Shown here piece after piece: positions 42,571 through 50,668 of a stretch of DNA of 64,000 bases (positions within the stretch are counted from its first letter, which is position 1; every line of letters starts with the position of its first letter). Origin of the DNA: Curtobacterium sp. VKM Ac-1393 (GTDB taxonomy: Bacteria > Actinomycetota > Actinomycetes > Actinomycetales > Microbacteriaceae); the NCBI RefSeq assembly GCF_015350995.1, contig NZ_JADKRW010000009.1, positions 51,393 through 115,392 of the forward strand, in the 5' to 3' direction. A program made the position numbers and the translations under genes. A model generated the notes under the pieces. It worked only from the letters and a program-made list of their open reading frames with translations. It was not told where the DNA came from and did not search any database.

Positions 42571-42608
42571 AGCCGGTGTGATCGTGTCAGTCCACGGTCA
42601 CACCGGCT
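42571..42608. terminator. Convergent terminator hairpin
   Basis: A perfect 11-bp stem AGCCGGTGTGA / TCACACCGGCT with a 16-base loop between the SDR gene and the convergent NmrA-type gene. It can serve both strands. Confidence 0.6.
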
Positions 42609-42618
42609 TCTCGGTCGT

Positions 42619-43485
42619 TCAGGACTCCCGGTGGAACCAGGTGCTGAAACTGTCTTCGAGAGTCATGGTGGGGTGACCGATGACGTCAGCGAGGACCTCG
42701 GTGGGCCCGTCGAGCAAGCCATGGGCGATGTCGTCGTCGAGGGCGAGAACGAAGTCCACAACCTGGTCGTCCAGTCCGGCACCCGAGAGGACCTCGCGGT
42801 ACTTCTCCGCTGGAACGGACGCGTATCGCACCTCACGGCCGGTGACTCGCGACGCGGCTGCGGCGAACTCCTCGCCATCCCACGCGACGCCTCCGGCGAG
42901 TTCAAGGGTTTCGCCACGGTGTCGACCAGTGGAAGCGATGACGGCTGCGGCCTCGGCGTAGTCCGAACGGGCCGCTGAAGCGACCTTCCCGGCTCCTGTA
43001 CTGGCGAGGTAGGTGCCGGTAGCAGTGGCCTGGCCGAACGCCTGCTCGTAGTTCTCGTTGTACCAGTTGTTCCGCAAGACCGTGGTCTCGATCGGAGACG
43101 CCACGAGCAGCGCTTCGGTCGCCTTGTGTTCAGGGGCGAGCACGAGAGGAGAGGTGTCGGCGTGGGGAGCGCTCGTGTACACAACGTGCTGCACGCCGGC
43201 CCGCTCCGCGGCACGGAGTGCGTTGGCGTGCTGCTCGACACGCCGACCAATGGCGCTACTAGAGACGAGCACGAGTGTGTCGGCGCCGTCGAATGCTGCG
43301 TCCAGGGTCGCGGCATCGTCGTAGTCCGATCCGATGACGCGGACGCCGCGCTCGGCGAGCACGCTCAGCTTTGCGGTGTCGCGACCCGTGGCGGTGACAT
43401 CGGATGCGTCGACACCGCGGGCAAGAAGGTGCTCGACGACGAGCGAGCCGAGCGAGCCGGTGGCTCCGGTGACGGTGATTTTCAT
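42619..43485 (-). CDS. NmrA-like NAD(P)-binding protein (QorB-type quinone reductase)
   Basis: 288 residues from ATG 43485 with GGAGG upstream. The N-terminal Rossmann fold is MKITVTGATGSLGSLVVEHL, then VRVIGSDYDDAATLDAAFDG, VYTSAPHADTSPLVLAPEHK and ETTVLRNNWYNENYEQAF. This pattern matches QorB-like atypical SDRs (NAD(P)H:quinone oxidoreductase 2), which lack the Tyr-xxx-Lys motif. It is divergent from a MarR gene with two TTGAACATTCAA operators between. Confidence 0.9.
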   Translation of the reverse strand: MKITVTGATGSLGSLVVEHLLARGVDASDVTATGRDTAKLSVLAERGVRVIGSDYDDAATLDAAFDGADTLVLVSSSAIGRRVEQHANALRAAERAGVQHVVYTSAPHADTSPLVLAPEHKATEALLVASPIETTVLRNNWYNENYEQAFGQATATGTYLASTGAGKVASAARSDYAEAAAVIASTGRHRGETLELAGGVAWDGEEFAAAASRVTGREVRYASVPAEKYREVLSGAGLDDQVVDFVLALDDDIAHGLLDGPTEVLADVIGHPTMTLEDSFSTWFHRES

Positions 43486-43515
43486 GGTGCCTCCTCCGAC
43501 CACCGAAGCGGTCAC

Positions 43516-43564
43516 TTGAACATTCAACCAGTGCAAGCGTATCGAGACTTGCTTGAACATTCAA
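43516..43564. promoter_or_regulatory. Two TTGAACATTCAA operator repeats
   Basis: The 12-bp palindrome TTGAACATTCAA occurs exactly at 43516-43527 and 43553-43564, starts 37 bp apart, in the gap between the NmrA-like gene and the divergent MarR gene. Variants occur upstream of ribA at 46020 and 46053. Confidence 0.8.
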
Positions 43565-43587
43565 CCTTTTGATGGGAGAATCCCCCC

Positions 43588-44103
43588 ATGGGCTCACCTC
43601 GCTGGCTGAACGCCGCTGAACACGATGCTTGGCTCGCGCTGATGACCACGCTGGAGATGGTCCCGGCGGCCGTCGATGCCCAGCTTCGTCGCGACCACGG
43701 CGTCACTCGGTTCGAGTACTACATCCTCGCGATGCTCAGTGACCACGACACCGGTGTCCGACCGATGACGGATCTGTCGGTGATGACCAACGGGTCGCTG
43801 TCACGGCTCTCCCACGCGGTCGAGAAGCTCGAGAAGCGCGGTTGGGTGCGTCGAGAGCGGCTCCCGGAGGACCGGCGGACAACGCTGGTCATCCTCGAGG
43901 ACGCCGGGCGGGCACTCTTGGAGCACGCTGCCCCGTCGCATGTCGCAGAAGTCCGGCGGCTCTTATTCGACGTGATCCCGGCCGACAAAGTGCCGCTGTT
44001 GACGGACATCCTTTCGCCCGTCGTCGCACGCAGTCTGGGTGAAGACGGCGCCTGTGTCGGCGAGGTACCGAAGATCGCTGCCGTCGAGCCCTCGGGGGCG
44101 TGA
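43588..44103 (+). CDS. MarR family regulator
   Basis: 171 residues. The winged helix covers about 50-115: VTRFEYYILAMLSDHDTGVR, MTDLSVMTNGSLSRLSHAVE, KLEKRGWVRRERLPEDRRTT. This is the common MarR layout with an Asp-Arg-Arg wing. It sits between two TTGAACATTCAA elements on its own promoter and presumably controls itself and the NmrA-like gene; the ribA promoter has similar elements. It converges on the frameshifted ribD gene. Confidence 0.93.
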   Translation: MGSPRWLNAAEHDAWLALMTTLEMVPAAVDAQLRRDHGVTRFEYYILAMLSDHDTGVRPMTDLSVMTNGSLSRLSHAVEKLEKRGWVRRERLPEDRRTTLVILEDAGRALLEHAAPSHVAEVRRLLFDVIPADKVPLLTDILSPVVARSLGEDGACVGEVPKIAAVEPSGA

Positions 44104-44130
44104 ACGTCGATCCGTTCCAGGCCGGGGACG

Positions 44131-45236
44131 TCAGGAGCGCACCGTCGGATCGCGGCGTCCGGCCACGATGTCGGTGAACAGACCGGCCAGAGCGGACGGG
44201 AATGCGCGCGGGGTCATGGTGTACCGGACATCTGCCTGCTCGCCCGACTCCGGGGTGAGTACGGTGATGTCGGTGACATCCGCGCGGACGGCATCGCGGA
44301 TGGTGGTGATCCCGAGCGCCCCGACCGCCGGCGTCCCCGATCCGAGCAGAACCGGTGCGATTACGCGACGATCTCGTCGACGAGGCCTGCGCGGAGGAAC
44401 GCTGCTGCGAGTGTCGGACCACCCTCGAGGAGCACATGCCGCTGCCCCAGCTCAAAGAGCCGATCGAGCGCAGTCTGAGGATCACGAGTCGTCAACTGCA
44501 CGGTTCGGGCCAAGCTGTCGAGGACGCGGCGCTCGGTGTCGAGGTCGCGTACTCCCATCACTGCTCGCAACGGCTGGTGGACGGAGGGACGCCCGTCAGG
44601 TCGCCGAACGGTGAGCGCGGGATCGTCGATGGCGATGGTTCCCGTGCCGACGAGGACCGTGTCGGCGATTGCGCGGAGGCGATGCACGTCCGCCCGGGAC
44701 GACCGTCCGGTGATCCACTGGCTGGTGCCGTCCACAGCAGCGCTGTATCCGTCGAGGGTCGCAGCGGACTTCCACGTCACGAAGGGTCGCCCCGCAGTGA
44801 CGCCGAACGACCATGCCCTGTTCACGGCGGTGGCCTCGGCCAGGAGTAGCCCGCTCTCGACCTCGACGCCGGCCGACCGGAGCCTGTCGGATCCCCCAGT
44901 TGCGATCGGATTGGGATCAGGCTGTGCGAACACGACGCGGCGCACTCCTGCGTCGATGAGCGCATTGGCGCACGGACCGGTCCGACCGGTGTGGTTGCAC
45001 GGCTCGAGGGTGACGACGGCGGTTGCGCCCCGGGCGGCGCTGCCTGCCCTCGCGAGTGCGTCAGCCTCAGCGTGCGCGCTCCCAGCACCGCGGTGGTAGC
45101 CCGTGGCGATGACGACCCCGTCATCGGCCAGCAGGACACACCCCACTCGTGGGTTCGGCCCGAGCGGTACGCCTGGCGTCGCCGCCAGCGCCAGTGCCCG
45201 GAGCATGGCGTCATGTTCGGTGAGCACCGCTGTCAT
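44131..45236 (-). pseudogene. ribD: ribD, diaminohydroxyphosphoribosylaminopyrimidine deaminase / reductase, frameshifted
   Basis: The 5' frame (45236-44361, 291 codons) has the deaminase zinc site HAEADALAR and TLEPCNHTGRTGPCANALID, then the reductase domain WKSAATLDGYSAAVDGTSQW and VLLEGGPTLAAAFLRAG. It stops at TAA right after DEIVA. In another frame the sequence continues IAPVLLGSGTPAVGALGITT and on to a TGA at 44131. Restoring one base near 44363 (DEIVA-x-IAPVLLGSG) gives 368 residues, the normal RibD length. So a one-base deletion, real or a sequencing error, cuts off the last 77 residues of the reductase domain. The deaminase should survive. It starts 10 bp after ribA. Confidence 0.85.
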
Positions 45237-45246
45237 CGCGTCGTCC

Positions 45247-46005
45247 TCACGAGGCGACTCGGGCGTCGGCGAGGTCCAGGGTGTGCGCCGTGTGGTCACG
45301 CTTTGCCCTGAGGTACTGCATGTTCGCTGCGGACACGTGAACACCGGTCGGGACTTGCTCGGACACGGTGACGCCGAGCGTCCCGATCTGGCGGGCCTTG
45401 TCGGGGTTGTTGCTGAACAGGCGAACGCGATCGACCCCGAGCGCGAGCAGCATCTGTGCCGCTGCGCGGTAGTCCCGCTCGTCCTCGCCGCGGCCGAGGG
45501 CGACGTTCGCCTGGTACGTGTCGAGTCCGTCGTCTTGGAGGGCGTAGGCGTCCAGCTTGGCGTAGAGCCCGATTCCGCGGCCTTCCTGGCGCAGGTACAG
45601 CAAGAAACCACCCGCCGCCGCGATCCGCTCCACCGCTTCACGCAGCTGCGGGCCGCAGTCACACCGTTCAGAGCCGAACACGTCTCCAGTGAGGCACTCG
45701 CTGTGCAGACGCACCAGCGGCGCTTCCCCTCCGTCGGCGGCGTGCTCGCGTGCGCCTTGCCAGTCTCCCAGACCGAGCGCGAGATGCTCCTCACCGTCGA
45801 CCAGCCCGCGGAACGTGAAGACCTCGGCGACAGTCGCGAACCCATCAGAGAAGCGCAGCGGCACCCGAACGCGCGTGCGGACGACCGAGCCGGCCAGCGG
45901 CTCCGACATCGCCTCTGCGAGCACGTTGGCGGGCGGTACGACCACCATAGACGACGTAAACGGAGATGCCGCTTCGGCGGCAGGAGAGGTGCGATCAACG
46001 GCCAT
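45247..46005 (-). CDS. ribA: GTP cyclohydrolase II
   Basis: 252 residues from ATG 46005 with GGAG upstream. The RibA motifs are LVRLHSECLTGDVFGSERCD followed by CG (the three-cysteine zinc site), FLLYLRQEGRGIGLYAKLDA (substrate loop) and VRLFSNNPDKARQIGTLGV. There is no RibB (DHBP synthase) domain; instead the first 50 residues (PFTSSMVVVPPANVLAEAMS) are an actinobacterial extension. It opens the imidazole ring of GTP, the first step of riboflavin synthesis. With ribD it forms a two-gene unit; the other rib genes are not in the window. TTGAA-type elements just upstream suggest MarR control. Confidence 0.93.
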   Translation of the reverse strand: MAVDRTSPAAEAASPFTSSMVVVPPANVLAEAMSEPLAGSVVRTRVRVPLRFSDGFATVAEVFTFRGLVDGEEHLALGLGDWQGAREHAADGGEAPLVRLHSECLTGDVFGSERCDCGPQLREAVERIAAAGGFLLYLRQEGRGIGLYAKLDAYALQDDGLDTYQANVALGRGEDERDYRAAAQMLLALGVDRVRLFSNNPDKARQIGTLGVTVSEQVPTGVHVSAANMQYLRAKRDHTAHTLDLADARVAS

Positions 46006-46019
46006 CGAGACTCCAATGA

Positions 46020-46064
46020 TTGAACATTGAAGCAATCCTACGACGAAAAAGGTTGAATGATCAA
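46020..46064. promoter_or_regulatory. TTGAA-type operator pair upstream of ribA
   Basis: TTGAACATTGAA (46020-46031) and TTGAATGATCAA (46053-46064) are near copies of the TTGAACATTCAA repeats at 43516, with a similar spacing (33 bp). The first begins 15 bp upstream of the ribA ATG. Confidence 0.55.
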
Positions 46065-46118
46065 GTATTGGGGCGAGCAGCGAAGCGTAGTTGCACGCGC
46101 GCAACAGCGGTGGTGACG

Positions 46119-46142
46119 GTTATTGTCTACTTAGACAATAAC
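46119..46142. promoter_or_regulatory. Perfect 24-bp dyad, operator of the monooxygenase/TetR unit
   Basis: Arms GTTATTGTCTA and TAGACAATAAC, each 11 bp, around a CT centre. It stands 58 bp before the monooxygenase start, near a probable -10. It fits a TetR dimer site, most likely for the TetR encoded in the same unit. Confidence 0.75.
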
Positions 46143-46160
46143 TGAGGTACGATGGCCCCA

Positions 46161-46183
46161 TGCCCACGAGCAGTCCGTGGGCA
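46161..46183 (+). promoter_or_regulatory. Leader hairpin before the monooxygenase gene
   Basis: TGCCCACG and CGTGGGCA form an 8-bp perfect stem with a 7-base loop. The stem ends just before the AGAGGAGAGG ribosome binding site, so it may influence translation. Confidence 0.45.
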
Positions 46184-46199
46184 CAGAGGAGAGGGCATT

Positions 46200-46550
46200 G
46201 TGATCCCACACATCAAGCACACACCAACCAGCAAGGTCATTAGCGCCTACTACACAGTCCACCCTGACGATCGACAGGCGTTCATTGACGCCGTCATCCC
46301 CCATCTAGGCACTACAGCCCAGCAAGACGGATGCACGTACTACGTCTTCGCCGAGGATCTGATCGATCGGAACACGATCCACCTCACGGAAGGGTGGCGC
46401 GACCAAGCCGCCATCGACGCCCATATGGCCGATGAGTACTTCCTCGAGGCCGTCACGACGGTCCTCGGAGGTATCCGCGTCCTCGACTACCAGGCCGAGT
46501 ACTACGACGTCGACACCCAAACCGCTGGCACCCTCCCGGTCGCAAGCTGA
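46200..46550 (+). CDS. Antibiotic-biosynthesis-monooxygenase (ABM) domain protein
   Basis: 116 residues from GTG 46200 with a strong AGAGGAGAGG upstream. The single ABM domain reads KVISAYYTVHPDDRQAFIDA, TYYVFAEDLIDRNTIHLTEG, WRDQAAIDAHMADEYFLEAV. The pattern 'y.v.ed..d.....l.E.W.d..a...H' defines these small dimeric ferredoxin-like enzymes, which oxidise quinones or degrade haem; the substrate cannot be told. It forms a unit with the TetR gene 77 bp downstream. Confidence 0.85.
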   Translation: MIPHIKHTPTSKVISAYYTVHPDDRQAFIDAVIPHLGTTAQQDGCTYYVFAEDLIDRNTIHLTEGWRDQAAIDAHMADEYFLEAVTTVLGGIRVLDYQAEYYDVDTQTAGTLPVAS

Positions 46551-46627
46551 ATCCGTCACCCCGGGGCCGGGGGCCTGGGGCCTGGTGGACGCATGGACCT
46601 GCCTTCGGCCTCGCATAGGATCACGTC

Positions 46628-47209
46628 ATGCCCCGACCTCGGAAATTCGACGAGGAAGCCGTAGTGGAATCAGCCGCCGGCGTCTTCGCTACCGCCGGCT
46701 ACGGCGGCACGACGATGGAGGAGCTCAGCCGCGCCACCGGGCTAGGCAAGCAAAGCATCTACAACACCTTCGGCGGCAAGCGGGAACTTTTCCTACGCGC
46801 GCTCGAGCGGAGCACCTCCACGCAGGTTGATCGCCTGACCGTCGAGCTCTCATCCGGAACATCCTCTCCGCTCGAACGGATCCGAGCGCACCTGGATGCA
46901 CTCGCCATCACCTTCACCTCAGAGGGACCGCTCGATTCGTTGTTCACCAAAGCCACGGTCGAGCTGGCCGACCGCGATCCGGACGTCGCCGAGGCCGCTC
47001 GGCGCGCTTACGGACGCCTCGAGGCCGAGTACGCCGGATGCATCGAGCAGGCGCAGACAGCCGGGGAAGTCGACGGCGCCCGTGATACCCGCGCCCTTGC
47101 GACGTACTTTGTCGCGGTCACCCGTGGCATGGAGGTCCTCGGCACCGCCGGCGCCGACCGATCAGCGCTCCTCCGCGTCGGACGAGCAGCCCTGACCTTA
47201 CTCACTTGA
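46628..47209 (+). CDS. TetR family transcriptional regulator
   Basis: 193 residues. The helix-turn-helix (about 8-55) reads FDEEAVVESAAGVFATAGYG, GTTMEELSRATGLGKQSIYN, TFGGKRELFLRAL. The C-terminal TetR_C-like domain ends TRGMEVLGTAGADRSALLRV. It probably binds the 24-bp dyad at 46119 and represses itself and the ABM gene. The sequence after the stop is insertion-sequence debris. Confidence 0.93.
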   Translation: MPRPRKFDEEAVVESAAGVFATAGYGGTTMEELSRATGLGKQSIYNTFGGKRELFLRALERSTSTQVDRLTVELSSGTSSPLERIRAHLDALAITFTSEGPLDSLFTKATVELADRDPDVAEAARRAYGRLEAEYAGCIEQAQTAGEVDGARDTRALATYFVAVTRGMEVLGTAGADRSALLRVGRAALTLLT

Positions 47210-47265
47210 GGCACCCGACAACCCGCACCCGTCAAGTGCTCGGAGAATGCACCTCAATAGGGGAT

Positions 47266-47335
47266 GGCGGTTCCAAGGGGTCGCTGCAACAAGTGGTCGT
47301 TTCGGGTCTGACAGTGGCTGGGAACTGCTGCAGGT
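47266..47335 (-). mobile_element. IS30-family terminus remnant
   Basis: GGCGGTTCCAAGGGGTCGCT onward aligns with the IS30-type ends at 13841 and 63931. On the minus strand LSDPKRPLVAATPW is the last stretch of the transposase, its stop codon changed from TGA to TGG. Only about 70 bp remain. Confidence 0.7.
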
Positions 47336-47413
47336 TTGGTTGACTTGACGTGCTCCACGGTTCGGTTACCCGCAATCCTCTGAGGATCGGGCCCGTTCTA
47401 AGAAGCTCCAACC

Positions 47414-47587
47414 ATGCCACGATCGCTTCCGCCGGAGTTCCGTCGACGGGCCCTCGCGGTCGTCCGCGCTGGCAAACCCATCTCGACTGCAGCCCTTGAG
47501 GTCGGCATCAGTGCGGTGTCGATCCATGACTGGGTCAGACAGGACCGGATCAACTGCGGCGAGCGACCCGGGGTCACGACGCCGGAG
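47414..47587 (+). pseudogene. IS3-family transposase OrfA, N-terminal fragment
   Basis: MPRSLPPEFRRRALAVVRAG then KPISTAALEVGISAVSIHDW, VRQDRINCGERPGVTTPE is the N-terminal HTH_Tnp_1 domain of an IS3-type OrfA. After residue 58 the similarity ends and the frame drifts. No OrfB is present. It is abutted by the Fic gene, whose stop lies at 47733. Confidence 0.7.
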
Positions 47588-47732
47588 ACGCGGGCGCCAC
47601 GTCGACGAGGTGATGGCCGCGCAGCAACGCGACCTGACGGCGAGCTGGAGGCACGGTGCGGGCTTGGCGCCGCACCTCCAGTCCACGGCCTCTTGCCGCA
47701 GCACACACGCGCGGACGCGCAGACGCGCAGAC

Positions 47733-48932
47733 TTAGGCCGAGCGAAGGCGGGTGATGCGCCCTCGGATGCGAGTGTCAAGGTCCTCGAACTCGTCCAGCA
47801 CGTCCATGGCAGCGTACGTGCGGTCTCGCTTCCGGTCAGTGACAGCCTCGACTACGCGGGCCTCCTCGAGAACCTGCACGCCGCGGTACACGCTTCGCTC
47901 CGGAATGTCCTGCACCTCGTCGACGAGCTGCTCGACGGTGAAGACCGGCATGGTGAGCAGGACCGGCAGGATGCGGTCGGCAGCGCTACCCGCGCGCGGG
48001 CTGGCTTGCTCTCGCCAGGCATCGTCGTACTGTGCGAATGCGCGCGCGGTACCGCGGGCCTCGCGGGCCGCCGTCTCGACGCAGAGCGCCAGGTCGGTGA
48101 CGATCGGCTCCACGTTCCCGGCGCGGTAGGCGGTGAGGAGCGAGAAGTAGTGCGTCGTGTCGGCGGCGAGGGCGCTGGCGACCGGGAGCACGGTGTGCGG
48201 CGTCACACCCCGCCGACGCAGGATGGCGCCGATGAGCGCCCGGCCGATGCGGCCGTTGCCGTCGGTGAACGGGTGGATGCTCTCGAAGTGGGCATGCGCG
48301 ATCGCGGCCTGGGTGACGGGTTCGACGTCGTCGCGGTTGGCGAACACGATCAGATCCTCGAGCAGCGCCGGCACCTCTTCCGGCGGCGGCGGGACGTAGA
48401 GCGCGCCGCGGGGCGAGTACTGGGAGCCGCCGATCCAGTTCTGCAAGTCGCGGACGCGGCCAGCGTAGGGACGCTCGGCCACGTCCGGGTCATCCTGCAT
48501 GAGCGCCTGGTGCGCAGCGAGGATCTCGTCGAGCGTGATCACCAGGCTCGATGCGTCGATGAGCTTCGTGATCGCGGCTCCTGCGGCGACCATCGACATC
48601 GCGGACGTGTTCTCCTTCAGCCCGCCAATGGCGCGAGCGAACGCTATCGGGGACGCCTCGACGTGCTCGATGCGGCTGGACGCGACGGACTCCATGCGGA
48701 TGAGGAACCCTGCGAGGGGACTGAGCACGCCGTCTGCCACCCGCTCGAGGTCCGCGGCCTCGTAGCGAGCCCGGGCGAGGTCGCGCTCAGCGATGGCCGG
48801 AACGTCGGCGTCTGCGATCATCGGCGGGATGGACACCGTGACCGCTGCGAGGGTCCGGTCCTCCCGAGTGCCGCGATGGCTCGTGCTCGTCCATGGGACG
48901 ACGCGCGTGCTGTGCGCCGGCCAGTTCGTCAT
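47733..48932 (-). CDS. Fic-domain protein with N-terminal inhibitory helix and C-terminal winged helix
   Basis: 399 residues. An N-terminal Fic_N-like part holds RMESVASSRIEHVEASP, matching the class II inhibitory motif (S/T)xxxE(G/N) in the form SSRIEH, with His where Gly/Asn is usual. The catalytic motif HPFTDGNGRIGR begins at His220. A C-terminal winged helix (about 330-395: MPVFTVEQLVDEVQDIPERS, VYRGVQVLEEARVVEAVTDR) may bind DNA or partners. The family AMPylates target proteins. It lies in the mobile island, close to a NERD remnant and an integrase, where Fic proteins often act as toxin or signalling modules. No separate antitoxin is seen. Confidence 0.92.
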   Translation of the reverse strand: MTNWPAHSTRVVPWTSTSHRGTREDRTLAAVTVSIPPMIADADVPAIAERDLARARYEAADLERVADGVLSPLAGFLIRMESVASSRIEHVEASPIAFARAIGGLKENTSAMSMVAAGAAITKLIDASSLVITLDEILAAHQALMQDDPDVAERPYAGRVRDLQNWIGGSQYSPRGALYVPPPPEEVPALLEDLIVFANRDDVEPVTQAAIAHAHFESIHPFTDGNGRIGRALIGAILRRRGVTPHTVLPVASALAADTTHYFSLLTAYRAGNVEPIVTDLALCVETAAREARGTARAFAQYDDAWREQASPRAGSAADRILPVLLTMPVFTVEQLVDEVQDIPERSVYRGVQVLEEARVVEAVTDRKRDRTYAAMDVLDEFEDLDTRIRGRITRLRSA

Positions 48933-48966
48933 CGCGGCTCCTTTCTGGCGATAGCTACGTCGATAA

Positions 48967-48991
48967 TGTCAGTTATTCAGAATAAGTGACA
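48967..48991. promoter_or_regulatory. 25-bp inverted repeat upstream of fic
   Basis: TGTCAGTTATTC and GAATAAGTGACA, 12-bp arms with one mismatch around a single A, 35 bp before the Fic start. A related AT-rich string (GAATAACTATTATCG on the minus strand) precedes the integrase gene. It may be an operator or part of the promoter. Confidence 0.5.
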
Positions 48992-49040
48992 GCGACGCCA
49001 GAGATGCTGCCACGGAGATTCCGCGGGCTTGGCGCGCTGG

Positions 49041-49572
49041 TTAGGCAGATGAGAAGCGCCGCGCGACCGCCGCCGCGACGCCCACCACGTCCACCGGCCC
49101 ATCGACAGCGGCGGGCTGCTTCGCGAGCTTCTTCGGCCAGCAGACGTCGATCCCGCGGGTGGTGAACGAGCCACCGAAGAGCGGCCAGGCCGCGCCAACG
49201 AAGCAGAACGCACCGCGCACGGGTACCGGGCCCACGACCTCCTGGACGAGCGCCGCCTGACGGAGTGCACCGTCGACGAGCTTCATTCGGTCGCCGCCCA
49301 CGATGAGCCTCTCCCTGCGGGCTCGGAACAGGCCGCCCTCGACCTGGAGCCGCGGCCGCTTATCGCGGTATCGCTTGGCTTCGACGGCCCAGACGCCGAC
49401 GCGGGTGATCACGATGTGGTCGATGTTCGCTCGGGAGCCGAGCGATACGGCGGTCGTGGAGCACGGCGAGGTGCTCGGCGGCAACGGCGTGGAGAACCCG
49501 GCGGACGACAGCTTCACCAGCGGCTCCGGACTTCCACGCGACAGTGCTCTGTCGCTCGCTCGAGAGCGCCAC
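49041..49572 (-). pseudogene. NERD-domain nuclease-related protein, frameshifted
   Basis: The upstream frame reads ALSSERQSTVAWKSGAAGEA, VVRRVLHAVAAEHLAVLHDR and R, the usual start of a NERD domain. The continuation GSRANIDHIVITRVGVWAVE, AKRYRDKRPRLQVEGGLF and VGGDRMKLVDGALRQAALVQ lies in a different frame. The break is near 49440, where one extra base (or two missing) separates HDRRI from LGSRANIDH. The C-terminal 100 residues look well preserved, so the shift may be recent. An open frame continues upstream to about 49660 without a clear start. Confidence 0.75.
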
Positions 49573-49686
49573 GGCGATCGTGCCGATGCGCCCCTCACTC
49601 CACGTCTGTCGGATCTTTACCGCGTCGCGGGCCCGCCTGGGTCCAGTAGGCCTGACAACCGAAGCGCCCCGTGATGCTGGTTCGAG

Positions 49687-50592
49687 CTAGCGTTCGCTAT
49701 CGGGTGCTATCCCATGCTTGCTGGAGCTGGCAAGGGGTTCGAGTGCAGCATCGAGGGCCCGGGCGTCTTGCCAGAGGGCCGTGATGCGAGCGAGTACGTC
49801 ATCGGCAGCGGCATCCGTTGCGCCGAGCTCGGCGTAGGTCTCCTGCAGCGTGAGGTCAGCGAAGCGAGAGGCTGCACGCGCTACCGGTCCGACGGCTTCC
49901 TGGTCCGTCCCGTGCGCAGCGGCGACGCGTCTGGTGGGGACAATGCTCGTCATCGACCGCCCGGACAAGGTCGCTCCGGTCCGGGCCCACCCGTGAACGT
50001 CTAACGGCAACAGCAGCTGCTCCGCTCGCCGCCACTGCCCCGATAGCGGCTGCTCGCAGTCATGCATGTCGAGGTTACCTGTCGTGGGGTCAAGCAAGCG
50101 GACGACGTCGCCACGGAACCCGGTCCAGACCGGGTCCACGACCCGCAACCACCGGGTCACCGCACACGCAGCACACGCAGCCGGATCATCCGCGGAAGGG
50201 ACCACCTTTCCACGGATCCGCACGATGCTCGTCACCGCGACCTCGCCCGCGGTGACGGTTTGCGCCTCTCGGCGGGTGAGGTGCAGCACGCCAAGGAGGA
50301 CAATGAGGAAGGCGTCGCGGCGGCCGCGGAGACCAAGCGGATAGCGGTACTTCGGAATCGCCGCGAGCACCTCGCGGACATCCACACTGTGCGGGGCCGA
50401 CTGGTACGGCCACACGCGCCCCCGCAACGCCGGAAGCGGATCCGGATAGCCGGCGGCGAGGTGGTGCGCGCGAATGCTGGAGCGCCGGAGTCGCTGCGTC
50501 GACGCCGCGCCGGGGAACGCGGCGAGGAACTGCTCGATCGTTGCCGGCGCCGCCGGCAACGACGCCTGGCTGGTCGCAGCGCACCATGCCAC
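49687..50592 (-). CDS. Tyrosine-recombinase-like protein without an intact catalytic set
   Basis: 301 residues as counted from GTG 50592, but the open frame continues upstream (DPKLRSEQGSFGAHWNRFVA) to the end of the integrase gene, so the true start is probably near 50660. The N-terminus, AWCAATSQASLPAAPATIEQ and LRRSSIRAHHLAAGYPDPLP, is a SAM-like core-binding domain of phage integrases. The C-terminal region has LGLRGRRDAFLIVLLGVLHL, TRREAQTVTA (first arginine region) and a CAACAVTRWL stretch, but no H-x-x-R or final tyrosine motif. It likely partners the integrase upstream, with which it is cotranscribed. Confidence 0.65.
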   Translation of the reverse strand: MAWCAATSQASLPAAPATIEQFLAAFPGAASTQRLRRSSIRAHHLAAGYPDPLPALRGRVWPYQSAPHSVDVREVLAAIPKYRYPLGLRGRRDAFLIVLLGVLHLTRREAQTVTAGEVAVTSIVRIRGKVVPSADDPAACAACAVTRWLRVVDPVWTGFRGDVVRLLDPTTGNLDMHDCEQPLSGQWRRAEQLLLPLDVHGWARTGATLSGRSMTSIVPTRRVAAAHGTDQEAVGPVARAASRFADLTLQETYAELGATDAAADDVLARITALWQDARALDAALEPLASSSKHGIAPDSER

Positions 50593-50668
50593 GAACCGAT
50601 TCCAGTGTGCCCCAAACGACCCCTGCTCGCTGCGAAGTTTAGGGTCGAACTGGGGGGAAGTTGGGGGG

